A stretch of DNA of 64,000 bases from PGYT01 sp963675055 (GCA_963675055.2 CAXXJE010000004.1:620001-684000), one strand, 5' to 3'; numbered from the stretch's first letter, positions 53,640 through 62,921 are shown. Notes: generated by a model not told the origin, from the sequence alone. Translations and numbers: made by a program.

Positions 53640-56100
53640 TTAATCCCCCCTGGGATATTAAGTTTACAAACAATCTGATCGCACCCGGAACTCCTGCTGG
53701 TAATTGCCTGAAGAAAGAAATACCGGTATAAATGAATTCTCCTTCTCCATACTTGGTATACAATAATCCGCCAAGTTTGGGAGATTCATCAGTGTCATGC
53801 CATGATATCAATGTCTCGTACTTATCATCCCATTGGTCAGCAAAGTATAATCCCCTTTCCTGCACCCAACCGCTAAAATCATTCATCGTAATTCTATTAG
53901 GATAGTTAAACAGCGAGTGATTCGGTTCAAGTATTTTAACTTCTGAAACTTCGTCGGTTACCCTGTCATGTGATATCCTAAAGCTATACGGACCTATTAC
54001 ATTCGTTGCCAATCCGAATGAAACATTATACTGAACAATCAATCGTCCACCATGTTTGACAAAATCCAGCAAATATCTGTTTGCATACTTTAGTTCGGTT
54101 TCGGTATTATACGAACGGATGCCTGTGATTATCACATCGTAGAATGACAAATCAATCTGTTCAAGTTTATCTGCTTGCAGTATATTAACACTGTAGCCAA
54201 GCGTCTCAAGCACATCGGGAATATCATCTCCGGCACCCATAATGTAACCTATTTTATCAATAACCTTCGCAGTATTTACACTGACAATTTTTGTTTCTGC
54301 AGGCATTATTACTGACTGGTAAGGAATATGATCGTACTGTAATTCTTTTACCGATGAACTATAAAGATTATCAACAGACGCGACAGCCTTGACGAAAACC
54401 TGTGTCTCACCATTAGTTTTAATAATCTTAAATGATACTTCCTGTTCATCGTACTTATTCTCCAATTCAATTAGCACATACTTAGGCTCCGCATCCCAGC
54501 CTGCATCTGTAAGTAGACTTATCTTCCCGCTAACATTATCTTTATACGATTTTACTTTTAACTTAACTTCGAGATCCTCTTCGTCCGAAGTCAAATATAA
54601 ATCATTTTCGAAATTCTGGCTAACTATCGGCATCACCTCAAGTCTTCTGTATTTTTCCCCTTTCACCCGATCAACCCACCTGTAGAGCACAGGAGTCTTA
54701 AAATCAATAATTTTCCCATCCAGCTCAAATTGAAAAATCGCGGTTAACAGATTAATATCGGGTAATGTAAGATCCTCACTCGACTCAAAATTCCAGCCCT
54801 TCTTATACCTGTTTAACCAGTGAGGCTGCGTGAGCGGAGTGTCATGATTGACTGCTATCTTTCTTTCGAATTGATAATCCAGATTGTATTTTATTGTAGT
54901 ATCGAGGTCCTCGATGTAGAGTTGATCAAAGGCAATTTTAATCAGTTTCAAATTCGCATTACTGCGCGAAACAAGACTAAAGTTAATATTAACCGAATCA
55001 CCCTGAGCTACTGAGTAATCATCGGAAATTGCTTCTATCCATAAGCCGAGACACGACTGAATAATAGCATCTGTCTCCTTCAGTTTTTGTACAGCCCAAA
55101 AATTATTTCGGAACTGAATCAGATGCTTCCTTAGCTTGAGCAGATCAGAGATAGAATCAGATGGGTTATTGGAATTAAAACCCTGGTTCAACTTGTCAAT
55201 CAAATTCAAAGCCGGCTCACCAAACGGCAGTCTGTTCCAACCCGTTTCAATTCCGTCAAACAAATTACTTTCAGCCTTTTTCCCCGCAAGATGCTTGAAA
55301 TAAGCAGTTCTGCTGCCTCTCCTGGCCTGGGCCCCGAAACCCTGACTTTTGTGTTTAGAGCGGCTCTCAGCGGCTATTTCCGTATAGGACATACCCATGA
55401 GCTTATTGTAACTCCCGATATCCGCAGTGACATAATCCTTTAAGTTGCCGTTAAAGTTCTGCCCAAACGGAAGCCAGGAATCCCACACAATTCGTTTAGC
55501 CTGCCATGTATCAACCCGGTCAAGCTGATCAGGGAATTTGGTTGAATCTGCCGCAAGTGAGAAAGCCTCAACAGCCAGCATTGCCGATGCTAGATGATGT
55601 CCATGGGTATTCCAACCACCCGGCGGGAAGCGTGTAACGATAACATCAGGTCGGAATTTACGTGTAACCCAAACAATATCGTAAAGTATATTCTCCTTCC
55701 CCCAAAACTGTATCGTCTCTTCAGGTGATTTAGAATAGCCGAAATCTATTGCCCGGGTGAAGAACTGTTCAGCACCGTCAATCTTCCTGGCCTCAACAAG
55801 TTCATTGGTTCGAATTACTCCCATTAAATCACCTTTCTCCGCACCGATTAGGTTCTGTCCGCCGTCTCCACGAGTCAAAGCGAGGTAACCTGTTCTATAC
55901 TTTTTCCCTTTGGAGAAGTACGATAGTGCCGCTGTGTTTTCATCATCAGGATGTGCAGCAACGTATAAAACACTGCCGAGAACATTCAGCTTTTCAATAG
56001 CTAACTTTATCCCGGCAGCATCCATAATTTTTGAAGGCTGTGATTTAATCGAGCTTGCGAATAAAATAAGGATTAGTAAAAAAGCTCTTAAAGGGGTCAT
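53632..56100 (-). CDS. Exported PIG-L/LmbE-family deacetylase-like protein (large form)
   Basis: 822 residues, signal peptide (LLILILFASSIKS). The PIG-L domain (about 35-250) has the zinc motif AAHPDDE and the later zinc His in NTHGHH. The C-terminal ~550 residues comprise beta-sandwich regions and an end domain (from about 600) resembling a flavodoxin-like or glutamine-amidotransferase-like fold, including IITGIRSYNTE. Large PIG-L proteins of this build are common in Bacteroidota and are presumed to de-N-acetylate sugars. Its 3' end overlaps the small membrane protein gene; together with the symporter it may form an amino-sugar scavenging unit. Confidence 0.88.
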   Translation of the reverse strand: MTPLRAFLLILILFASSIKSQPSKIMDAAGIKLAIEKLNVLGSVLYVAAHPDDENTAALSYFSKGKKYRTGYLALTRGDGGQNLIGAEKGDLMGVIRTNELVEARKIDGAEQFFTRAIDFGYSKSPEETIQFWGKENILYDIVWVTRKFRPDVIVTRFPPGGWNTHGHHLASAMLAVEAFSLAADSTKFPDQLDRVDTWQAKRIVWDSWLPFGQNFNGNLKDYVTADIGSYNKLMGMSYTEIAAESRSKHKSQGFGAQARRGSRTAYFKHLAGKKAESNLFDGIETGWNRLPFGEPALNLIDKLNQGFNSNNPSDSISDLLKLRKHLIQFRNNFWAVQKLKETDAIIQSCLGLWIEAISDDYSVAQGDSVNINFSLVSRSNANLKLIKIAFDQLYIEDLDTTIKYNLDYQFERKIAVNHDTPLTQPHWLNRYKKGWNFESSEDLTLPDINLLTAIFQFELDGKIIDFKTPVLYRWVDRVKGEKYRRLEVMPIVSQNFENDLYLTSDEEDLEVKLKVKSYKDNVSGKISLLTDAGWDAEPKYVLIELENKYDEQEVSFKIIKTNGETQVFVKAVASVDNLYSSSVKELQYDHIPYQSVIMPAETKIVSVNTAKVIDKIGYIMGAGDDIPDVLETLGYSVNILQADKLEQIDLSFYDVIITGIRSYNTETELKYANRYLLDFVKHGGRLIVQYNVSFGLATNVIGPYSFRISHDRVTDEVSEVKILEPNHSLFNYPNRITMNDFSGWVQERGLYFADQWDDKYETLISWHDTDESPKLGGLLYTKYGEGEFIYTGISFFRQLPAGVPGAIRLFVNLISQGGLND

Positions 56101-56115
56101 ACATTAATTACCGAA

Positions 56116-57090
56116 TTATTTTTCAATATTCTCAATAATTTTCTTAATTCTCGGTTTCTGATTTTCGGGTGCCATATCCATTGCTTTCATATAATACTCT
56201 TTCGAGCCGTCAATATCACCGGTATTTTTCAAAGCCTCGGCATAGCTGTCGTAAACATTCCAATTATCCGGATACTTTGCAAGGTTTTCTTTAAACATTT
56301 CTAATGCTTCATCATTTTTACCCTGAGCCATAACAACATATCCAAGAAGATTATTATTGTTGACGTTATCATTAAGACTAATTGATTTCTTCACCCACTG
56401 CTCGGCTTCTTCAAGATTAATATTGTTCTGAAGGCAGTAAAAAGCAGCTTGCTGCCAGCTCTGCCAGCCGAATCCGGCTATACCTGTTAACTGGCTTCTG
56501 ATTGATGTCAAAGCTATTTCATTTGCATCAAACTCGCAAGTGAATCCGGCTTTCTTTTCAGCCCACTGTAAATATGCCTGAGTTGACTTACCTGTTAGAG
56601 AATCAAATCCGTATTGAAGCCATTCCGTTACTGGAGCATCTTCCGGCTTAACATCAACCCGAAGAGCATCATGATTCTTATCATAAAAGAAACTGCCCCA
56701 GGCCTGAGAGTCTTTACTGAATATGAAAGTCCAGTCCTTGTCCTTATTAACGATTAAATGAAGTCCGTAAGTTCCGGCTGCAAGCTTATTACCATTTATC
56801 AGGACATCATCGGTAAAAGTAATAGTTGTATTCTCATCAGCGCCGGCGCGCCATGGTGCCGGATTCCCGTTTCCAAATTGAAATGTTGTTAGTCCGTAAG
56901 GAACCAATTTTCCCCACACCTCTCTTCCATTGACAGCCGGTCTGGAGTAATTTATAGTAATCCTACTTAGACCAATCTGTTGTGTGACTTCTGCCTGCGG
57001 ACTAACCCGCGGTGTTGCCAGTTGCTGTGCTTGTAATGTAACACTAAGCATCAAAATTAAAAACAAAGAAACAGTTATTCTTTTGTACAT
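56116..57090 (-). CDS. Exported DUF2911 protein with C-terminal TPR repeats
   Basis: 324 residues, signal peptide ending LQAQQ. Residues about 25-170 are a DUF2911 domain: SRITINYSRPAVNGREVWG, PWRAGADENTTITF, GTYGLHLI and WGSFFYDKNHDALRV. After about 215 there are three TPR units (NLLGYVVMAQGKNDEALEMF, NWNVYDSYAEALKNTGDIDGS). Function of DUF2911 is unknown; the TPRs suggest protein contacts in the periplasm. It lies 15 bp upstream of the PIG-L gene on the same strand, so possibly the first gene of that unit. Confidence 0.9.
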   Translation of the reverse strand: MYKRITVSLFLILMLSVTLQAQQLATPRVSPQAEVTQQIGLSRITINYSRPAVNGREVWGKLVPYGLTTFQFGNGNPAPWRAGADENTTITFTDDVLINGNKLAAGTYGLHLIVNKDKDWTFIFSKDSQAWGSFFYDKNHDALRVDVKPEDAPVTEWLQYGFDSLTGKSTQAYLQWAEKKAGFTCEFDANEIALTSIRSQLTGIAGFGWQSWQQAAFYCLQNNINLEEAEQWVKKSISLNDNVNNNNLLGYVVMAQGKNDEALEMFKENLAKYPDNWNVYDSYAEALKNTGDIDGSKEYYMKAMDMAPENQKPRIKKIIENIEK

Positions 57091-57340
57091 GCATCCTCCT
57101 GTTAATTTATATAAGGTGAGTTAGAGATATGATAATATAGCGGTATTTTGAGCCCAATTTTTCCGGTAATTAGATTAGCGATAATATTGAGACGAAATAT
57201 CCTCATTTCGGTTCCGGGCGAAAGATTTGGAGGCAAAAAAGTGCACTAATCTTTGCGCAATAAAATGACCCTTGCCGCAAAATATTTTACATACCAAATT
57301 TTTCATATATTTCAGTAGTACAAAAAACAATGAAAGATAT

Positions 57341-58825
57341 ATGACTGAACTGGAATTATACTTCAACAAATTTCGCGATAAAATTATCGGAGTTGAACAA
57401 ACCTTTAACTCCCCTTATGGCGAAAAGAAAATTGTCTACGCTGACTGGGTAGCCAGCGGCAGGCTGTATAAACCTATAGAACAAAAGATAATTGAGGACT
57501 TCGGTCCGTTTGTCGGTAACACTCATACGGAAACCAGTATTACCGGTACAACAATGACTAAGGCATATCATGAAGCTCATAACATTATTAAGAAGCATGT
57601 GAACGCTGATGAGAACGATGTTATAATAACTGCCGGATTCGGTATGACAACGGTGATAAACAAGTTCCAGCGAATTCTCGGCTTAAAGGTATGCGAGCAA
57701 CTTCGAAAGTATGTTAATCTTCCGGAAAATGAGCGACCTGTTATTTTTCTAACTCACATGGAACATCATTCAAACCAGACTTCATGGCTGGAAACCATTG
57801 CGGATGTAGTAGTTCTCGATCCGAATAAAGAAGGATTAATTGAATTCGAGAATCTCGAAAGAGAATTGAAAAATTATAAAGATAGACCGGTCAAGATAGG
57901 TTCATTCACTGCTTGTTCTAATGTAACGGGAATTCAAACAGACTATCATAAACTGGCGAAGATAATGCATAAGCATAACGGACTTGCCTTTATAGACTTT
58001 GCAGCCTCAGCTCCGTATGTTGATATGGATATGCATCCCGCCGATCCGGAAGAGAAACTCGACGCGATCTTCTTCTCACCTCATAAATTTCTTGGCGGAC
58101 CCGGTACTTCCGGTGTACTTATATTCGACAAGCAATTGTACAACCGGAGAATTCCCGATCATCCCGGCGGCGGTACTGTTGACTGGACTAATCCATGGGG
58201 CGAGCATAAATATGTTAATGATATCGAAGCCCGTGAGGATGGCGGTACGCCCGGTTTCCTGCAGGCTATAAAATCAGCTTTGGCTATTAAACTTAAAGAG
58301 GAAATCGGAACGGATAAAATCATCTCCCGGGAAGAACAGCTTCTTAAACGGTTTTTCGAACGCTTCCGTGAGATTAAGAAGATTCACCTTCTCGCAACTG
58401 AACATGAAGACCGACTTGGTATAATCTCGTTCTATGTTGAGGACCTTCACTATAATCTGATCGTTAAATTGTTGAATGACAAATTCGGCATACAGGTTCG
58501 TGGCGGCTGTTCCTGCGCAGGTACTTACGGACATTACCTGCTTCATGTCGATCCTACCCGTTCAAAAACCATAACTCAGAAAATTAATGATGGTGATCTA
58601 TCAGATAAACCCGGCTGGGTGCGTTTCTCTCTCCACCCTACAATGACAGATGATGAACTGGAATACTGCATGGATGCAATAGAGACAACCGTTAAGAACG
58701 GTCATGAATGGGCTAAGGATTATAGTTATTCAAACAAGACTAATGAATATACGCACAATACACATGAAGATAAGAGAACAGTAGTGAGAGAATGGTTTGA
58801 GCTTGATGCTCAAACCCATTTGTAA
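57341..58825 (+). CDS. Class V aminotransferase (cysteine-desulfurase-like)
   Basis: 494 residues from the ATG at 57341 (MTELELYFNKFR); the frame is open to 57272 but the extra part is atypical. PLP Lys in FFSPHKFLGGPGTSG, aldehyde-contact Asp in LAFIDFAASAPY, and Cys in RGGCSCAGTYGH at the position of the catalytic Cys loop of cysteine desulfurases. HMEHHSN and GGGTVDW are typical. Could be a selenocysteine lyase/cysteine desulfurase or another class V enzyme; there are no isc/suf genes nearby. Confidence 0.85.
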   Translation: MTELELYFNKFRDKIIGVEQTFNSPYGEKKIVYADWVASGRLYKPIEQKIIEDFGPFVGNTHTETSITGTTMTKAYHEAHNIIKKHVNADENDVIITAGFGMTTVINKFQRILGLKVCEQLRKYVNLPENERPVIFLTHMEHHSNQTSWLETIADVVVLDPNKEGLIEFENLERELKNYKDRPVKIGSFTACSNVTGIQTDYHKLAKIMHKHNGLAFIDFAASAPYVDMDMHPADPEEKLDAIFFSPHKFLGGPGTSGVLIFDKQLYNRRIPDHPGGGTVDWTNPWGEHKYVNDIEAREDGGTPGFLQAIKSALAIKLKEEIGTDKIISREEQLLKRFFERFREIKKIHLLATEHEDRLGIISFYVEDLHYNLIVKLLNDKFGIQVRGGCSCAGTYGHYLLHVDPTRSKTITQKINDGDLSDKPGWVRFSLHPTMTDDELEYCMDAIETTVKNGHEWAKDYSYSNKTNEYTHNTHEDKRTVVREWFELDAQTHL

Positions 58826-58849
58826 ATAATCACCGTGCATAAACTCTAA

Positions 58850-59692
58850 TCAACTATCTATGAAAGTTACTATGTGTTCTTCCATGCGATTCAATATGTG
58901 ACCCGCAGCAGGCAGGACGATAGCAACCACATTCTTTAAATGTTTATTTAACCGCTCTGCAGACTTGCTTGAATTATAAAAACAATCCTCCTCACCGCCT
59001 ATGAAATATACCGGCACAATAATCGAATTTAATTGTTCATCCGTAAATAATGGCAGTAAATCTGTTCTTGGTTTAAAGTAATCCTTAATCAGTGTTGCGA
59101 ATTTGAAAACGGTTTTATCCATTTCCAAGTCACCGTAAACAATTTTATTTAATATTCTAAATCCGATTCGTCCGAATAATGATGTTAGCATTATAAGTAA
59201 TATAGTACGGAATTTAACTTGTGTTATACCAGCAGTTGCGTTTAATATCAGTTTACTCACCTTTGATGTATTACGGATAGTAAAATCCAATGCTATCCAG
59301 CCCCCCAGTGAACTGCCAGTGAGAATTGCTTTGCTGATATTAAGTTTCTCAAATACTTCGGAAAGCCAGTCGGAATAACTGCTTCCTTTGAAGTCGGGGC
59401 GGCTTTCAGAACTCTTTCCGCATTCTCCTATAATATCAATTGAGTATACCTTGTATTTACCGGCAAATACTTTTACCGCTTCTTTCCACATTGCTGAGTT
59501 GGAACCGGATCCGTGAAGCAGCACAAGTGATTCTCCATTATCCTTTCCGCAGGATATTACAAAAGTATCGCCGAATTGAGTGGGAACTATTATATGCCGA
59601 TTCGGCTTATGCCAGTCCTCTAACAGTAATTCATAAAAGCTGATTATTTCCGATTTGCCATCTTCAGATTTGTAAATTGATTCCCGTTTCAT
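58850..59692 (-). CDS. Alpha/beta hydrolase
   Basis: 280 residues from the ATG at 59692 (MKRESIYK), chosen because GAGG is seven bases upstream; the frame is open to 59740. Oxyanion motif LLHGSGSNSAMW, nucleophile elbow LTGSSLGGWIA with Ser, acid IGGEEDCFY, catalytic His in LPAAGHILN. Intact triad, unlike the homologue at 19248. Substrate unknown. Next to a Crp/Fnr gene upstream on the same strand (73-bp gap). Confidence 0.87.
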   Translation of the reverse strand: MKRESIYKSEDGKSEIISFYELLLEDWHKPNRHIIVPTQFGDTFVISCGKDNGESLVLLHGSGSNSAMWKEAVKVFAGKYKVYSIDIIGECGKSSESRPDFKGSSYSDWLSEVFEKLNISKAILTGSSLGGWIALDFTIRNTSKVSKLILNATAGITQVKFRTILLIMLTSLFGRIGFRILNKIVYGDLEMDKTVFKFATLIKDYFKPRTDLLPLFTDEQLNSIIVPVYFIGGEEDCFYNSSKSAERLNKHLKNVVAIVLPAAGHILNRMEEHIVTFIDS

Positions 59693-59765
59693 TTTCAACC
59701 TCATTTTTGATGATTCAAAAATCATGAAGTACAGGATCAATTTTTTTTATGTATGTCAAAAAATG

Positions 59766-60326
59766 TTACTGCTGTTTGCGAATACGGCTTAAAGTTTCCT
59801 GCGTAATGCCGAGTATGGATGCAATATGTCCCAGTTTTGCTCGTTTGACCATTTCCGGTGCAATTGTGCAAAGATATTCGTACCTGCCCAGAGCATCACG
59901 CGAACTGAATTCTCTTGTATGAATATCTATTTCTGTAAATTGCTTTTCCATCAGAACACTATTGAAAGCCACAAATCCGGGATATTTTGAGAGTTTAAGG
60001 CTGCTGCTCTTCGTTACGGCAACTACCTCAGTATCCTCACAAGCCTGTAAATATTCGTTTGAAGCAACCTGTTGAAAATAACTCGGCAAAGATGTAAGTA
60101 TCTCCCCTTCGGTGTGAATCCATAAGGTTACTTCCCTGTCATCGTTGATATAATATTTTCTTATCATACCCGAATTTATAAACCATATCTTTCCGCATCT
60201 CCGCCCGGCTTCTAACAAAAATCCGTTCTTTTGATAATTCTCAACCCGGACCAGACTTGCTAGTTCTGTCAGTGCTTCTTCACCGGGATTATGGATAGTT
60301 TTAATGTACTCAATAAGTTTTTCCAT
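59766..60326 (-). CDS. Crp/Fnr-family transcriptional regulator (short)
   Basis: 186 residues. cNMP-binding-like beta barrel at about 10-120 (FLLEAGRRCGKIWFINSG); it lacks the R-S-A/T phosphate cassette and cysteines of Crp/Fnr, so the ligand is unclear. The C-terminal helix-turn-helix is LGHIASILGITQETLSRIRKQ. Group typical of Bacteroidota, often regulating a neighbouring enzyme; the hydrolase downstream is a candidate. Confidence 0.88.
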   Translation of the reverse strand: MEKLIEYIKTIHNPGEEALTELASLVRVENYQKNGFLLEAGRRCGKIWFINSGMIRKYYINDDREVTLWIHTEGEILTSLPSYFQQVASNEYLQACEDTEVVAVTKSSSLKLSKYPGFVAFNSVLMEKQFTEIDIHTREFSSRDALGRYEYLCTIAPEMVKRAKLGHIASILGITQETLSRIRKQQ

Positions 60327-60499
60327 ATACCAAAATATTGATTTTTATACTAAGATTCGCTCTATTCAAGCAATCTCAACACCGATACAACTAGCTGAAG
60401 ACTTGAATTTACAAGTTGTTATTCCAAAGCAAAGTATATATCCATCAGTATGAAATAGAACATAATATATACTGTTAGTATCGCAAGAAGATTTTTCAC

Positions 60500-60531
60500 T
60501 TGACTTTAGGCGTCACAAATCTTTATGTTTG
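60500..60531 (+). promoter_or_regulatory. Candidate trp promoter with Bacteroidota -7 element
   Basis: TATGTTTG at 60524-60531 fits the Bacteroidota -7 consensus TAnnTTTG exactly. TTGACT at 60500-60505 lies 18 bp upstream. The expected transcription start is about 60535-60539, only a few bases before the leader-peptide ATG. Confidence 0.65.
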
Positions 60532-60539
60532 CACTCAAC

Positions 60540-60629
60540 ATGACAAACGAAAAGAAAACATATCATCTCGAATCCGAAAAGGCCTGGTTTTGGTGGTACA
60601 ATAATTCACGGGAACTCACAGTGGAATGA
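60540..60629 (+). CDS. trpL: trp operon leader peptide (29 residues, W-F-W-W-Y)
   Basis: Start ATG 60540, stop TGA 60627-60629. The peptide runs MTNEKKTYHLESEKA, then W-F-W-W-Y at residues 16-20 (codons TGG TTT TGG TGG TAC at 60585-60599), then NNSRELTVE. Three tryptophans in four codons in a 29-residue peptide just ahead of a terminator and trpE is the signature of ribosome-mediated attenuation: a ribosome waiting for charged tRNA-Trp would alter RNA folding. A Phe and a Tyr are in the same run. No Shine-Dalgarno is seen, consistent with a near-leaderless start. Confidence 0.85.
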   Translation: MTNEKKTYHLESEKAWFWWYNNSRELTVE

Positions 60630-60656
60630 GGTGATTAACATAAATTTTTATTTAAG

Positions 60657-60690
60657 AACCCCTCTTAGCAACCGCTGGGAGGGGTTTTTT
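60657..60690 (+). terminator. trp attenuator terminator hairpin
   Basis: AACCCCTCTTAGC (60657-60669) pairs over 13 bp (two G:U) with GCTGGGAGGGGTT (60674-60686) around AACC. T run at 60685-60690. It sits 27 bp after the leader stop and 205 bp before the trpE start, so transcription must pass it to reach trpE. A 4-bp GAGG (60628-60631) can pair with CCTC (60661-60664) as part of an antiterminator, but I could not find a strong competing stem by eye. Confidence 0.85.
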
Positions 60691-60761
60691 AGTTTATCAC
60701 GGCGTAGCCCGGCAACCACCGGAGGAAGCTGATTATTTGACATATTGAAAATTACTCTGTT

Positions 60762-60856
60762 TGTCATTTCGAAGGAGTTAACGACTGAGAAATCTTCCAG
60801 CATTAATGATCGAAAGATTTCTGTCACGACATAAAACGTCGCAAATCGAAATGACA
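60762..60856. repeat. 95-bp palindromic repeat element between attenuator and trpE
   Basis: Outer arms TGTCATTTCGA (60762-60772) and TCGAAATGACA (60846-60856) are perfect inverted repeats. Inner arms AGAAATCTT (60788-60796) and AAGATTTCT (60814-60822) pair as well, so the whole can fold into a long hairpin. Elements with GAAATGACA ends are known as dispersed repeats in Bacteroidota genomes. Only one copy is in this window. It carries no gene. Confidence 0.8.
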
Positions 60857-60895
60857 TGAATGGCAAAACTGATTAAAAGTACATTTAGGAATAAC

Positions 60896-62374
60896 ATGAC
60901 ATTCGAACAATTTACAGAACTATCGGAAGATTACAGGATTATTCCTGTATATGAAAAGATTACCGGTGATCTGCTGACACCCGTACTCGCCTATCTGAAA
61001 CTACGAAGCATCGGCAGTTACAGCTTCCTCCTTGAATCCGTTGAAGGAATAGGCAGACTTGCTAGATTCTCGTTTATCGGTAAGGATCCGAAAAAGATTA
61101 TTCAAAATACAGGTTTGATGGTTAAGATCAATAAGAGCGGATCAACTGAAGTAGTGGATCAGAATATATTCGATTACCTTCAAAATGAGATTAAGTCCTA
61201 CAAGCATCCGGTGATCCCTGAGCTCCCCGACTTCACCGGCGGGATTGTCGGCTACCTCGGATTTGAAAACGTCGGACTCATAGAGGAAGTTATCAAGTTC
61301 GACGGACGGGATGAACTTAATACTCCCGATTCCATATTCGGTCTCTTCAATACAGTAATTGCCTTCGACCACTACAAACACCAGCTTATAATAATTTCAA
61401 ACGCACATCTTGATGAACACAGCGATCTTGAGTCGGCATACAACAGCGCTAAAAAAGAAATTTCAGTTATCAAACAGACTTTGCGTAAACCCGCAGAAAC
61501 GTATTCGTCATTCAAACTAACTGACGATAATTACGAACAATTTGACCCGGAAGAATTTTTCGAAGTTGTAAAGAAGGGTAAGAGTAACATTTACGAAGGC
61601 GACGTTTTCCAACTTGTATTGAGTGAACGGTTCAAAAGCGGTTACAACGGTGATCCCCTTAATGTTTACAGGGCTCTCCGTATGATCAATCCTTCCCCAT
61701 ACATGTACTACATGGAGTTCGGGAATGACCTTACCGTTATCGGCACTTCACCTGAAGACCTTATTAAGGTTAAAGACAAGAAAGCTACTATACTTCCTAT
61801 TGCCGGCACTCGTAAACGCGGTAAAACAGATGAAGACGATTTAAGACTTGAAAAAGATTTGCTTGATGATCCGAAGGAAATTGCGGAGCATCAAATGTTG
61901 GTTGATCTTGCCCGCAATGATCTCGGACGCGTTTGTAACTATGATACTGTTGAAGTTACAGAGAAGATGAACATTCACCGTTTCTCACACGTAATGCATA
62001 TAGTATCAAGAGTAGAAGGAATACTGCAAGATGATAAAGATTGTATCGATGCACTTACAGCAAGCTTCCCTGCGGGTACTGTTTCCGGTGCCCCAAAGAT
62101 TCGCGCAATCCAACTGATAAATGAGTACGAAAAGTTGAAGCGAAATATATATGCGGGTGCGGTAGGTTATATCGACTTCAGCGGCAACATGGACATGTGT
62201 ATCGCTATCAGAACATTGTTCGCGAAGGACAATACAATGTACTGGCAGGCAGGTGCAGGTATCGTTGCGGACAGCAAACCGGAACTGGAATTAAAAGAAA
62301 TCAGGAATAAATCAGCCGTATTATTGAGCGCGTTAAAACATGCAGAGGTGATTGATGAAAATATTAATGATTGA
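60896..62374 (+). CDS. trpE: Anthranilate synthase component I
   Basis: 492 residues from the ATG at 60896 (AGGAA five bases upstream); the frame is open to an ATG at 60860 inside the repeat. The tryptophan feedback site LLES is present in YSFLLESVEG. Chorismate-binding end: VGTSPEDLI-like GTSPEDLIKV, PIAGTRKRG, DDPKEIAEHQMLVDLARNDLGR, FPAGTVSGAPKIRA. Makes anthranilate from chorismate with the TrpG amidotransferase. So both transcriptional (attenuator) and allosteric control are expected. Overlaps trpG by 20 bp. Confidence 0.95.
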   Translation: MTFEQFTELSEDYRIIPVYEKITGDLLTPVLAYLKLRSIGSYSFLLESVEGIGRLARFSFIGKDPKKIIQNTGLMVKINKSGSTEVVDQNIFDYLQNEIKSYKHPVIPELPDFTGGIVGYLGFENVGLIEEVIKFDGRDELNTPDSIFGLFNTVIAFDHYKHQLIIISNAHLDEHSDLESAYNSAKKEISVIKQTLRKPAETYSSFKLTDDNYEQFDPEEFFEVVKKGKSNIYEGDVFQLVLSERFKSGYNGDPLNVYRALRMINPSPYMYYMEFGNDLTVIGTSPEDLIKVKDKKATILPIAGTRKRGKTDEDDLRLEKDLLDDPKEIAEHQMLVDLARNDLGRVCNYDTVEVTEKMNIHRFSHVMHIVSRVEGILQDDKDCIDALTASFPAGTVSGAPKIRAIQLINEYEKLKRNIYAGAVGYIDFSGNMDMCIAIRTLFAKDNTMYWQAGAGIVADSKPELELKEIRNKSAVLLSALKHAEVIDENIND

Positions 62375-62921
62375 TAACTACGATTCATTTACATTTAATC
62401 TTGTTCAACTTATCGGTAAGTTCACAAATGATATTACTGTAAAGAGAAATGATAAAGTTACTCTTGATGAAATTGTTGAATTAAAGCCGGATAAAATCGT
62501 TATCTCACCCGGTCCCGGTAAACCCGAAGATTCGAATATTTCCCTGGATGTTATCAAGGAACTCGGGAAGACTACGCCGGTACTCGGTGTTTGTCTAGGT
62601 CATCAGGGAATCGGAATATCATTCGGTGGAACAATAGCCAATGCTCCAACTTTAATGCACGGTAAGACCTCACTGGTTAAGCATGATAATAAAAATGTTT
62701 TCAAAGATGTTCCGCAGGAATTTGAAGCCGGAAGATACCACTCACTTGTTATAGCAAATAAAGACTTCCCCGCTGATCTTGAAATTACCGCAACAACTGA
62801 TGAAGATGTAATAATGGGTGTAAGGCACAAGACGTTTCCTATTGAAGGGATTCAGTTTCACCCTGAATCTATATTAACACCTCAAGGCGAATATTTAATA
62901 AAAAACTGGTTGGAATTATGA
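62355..62921 (+). CDS. trpG: Anthranilate synthase component II (glutamine amidotransferase)
   Basis: 188 residues from the ATG at 62355 (GAGG upstream). Class I amidotransferase: DNYDSFTFNLVQ, oxyanion SPGPGKPED, nucleophile Cys in GVCLGHQGI, His-Glu in FHPESILTPQG. Supplies ammonia to TrpE. The start lies inside the end of trpE and the stop overlaps the trpD ATG by 4 bp (ATGA). Confidence 0.96.
   Translation: MKILMIDNYDSFTFNLVQLIGKFTNDITVKRNDKVTLDEIVELKPDKIVISPGPGKPEDSNISLDVIKELGKTTPVLGVCLGHQGIGISFGGTIANAPTLMHGKTSLVKHDNKNVFKDVPQEFEAGRYHSLVIANKDFPADLEITATTDEDVIMGVRHKTFPIEGIQFHPESILTPQGEYLIKNWLEL

Noticed and set aside
57175..57369. 64-codon minus-strand frame upstream of the class V aminotransferase
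   Set aside because: Overlaps the promoter and start of a real gene, no recognisable features.
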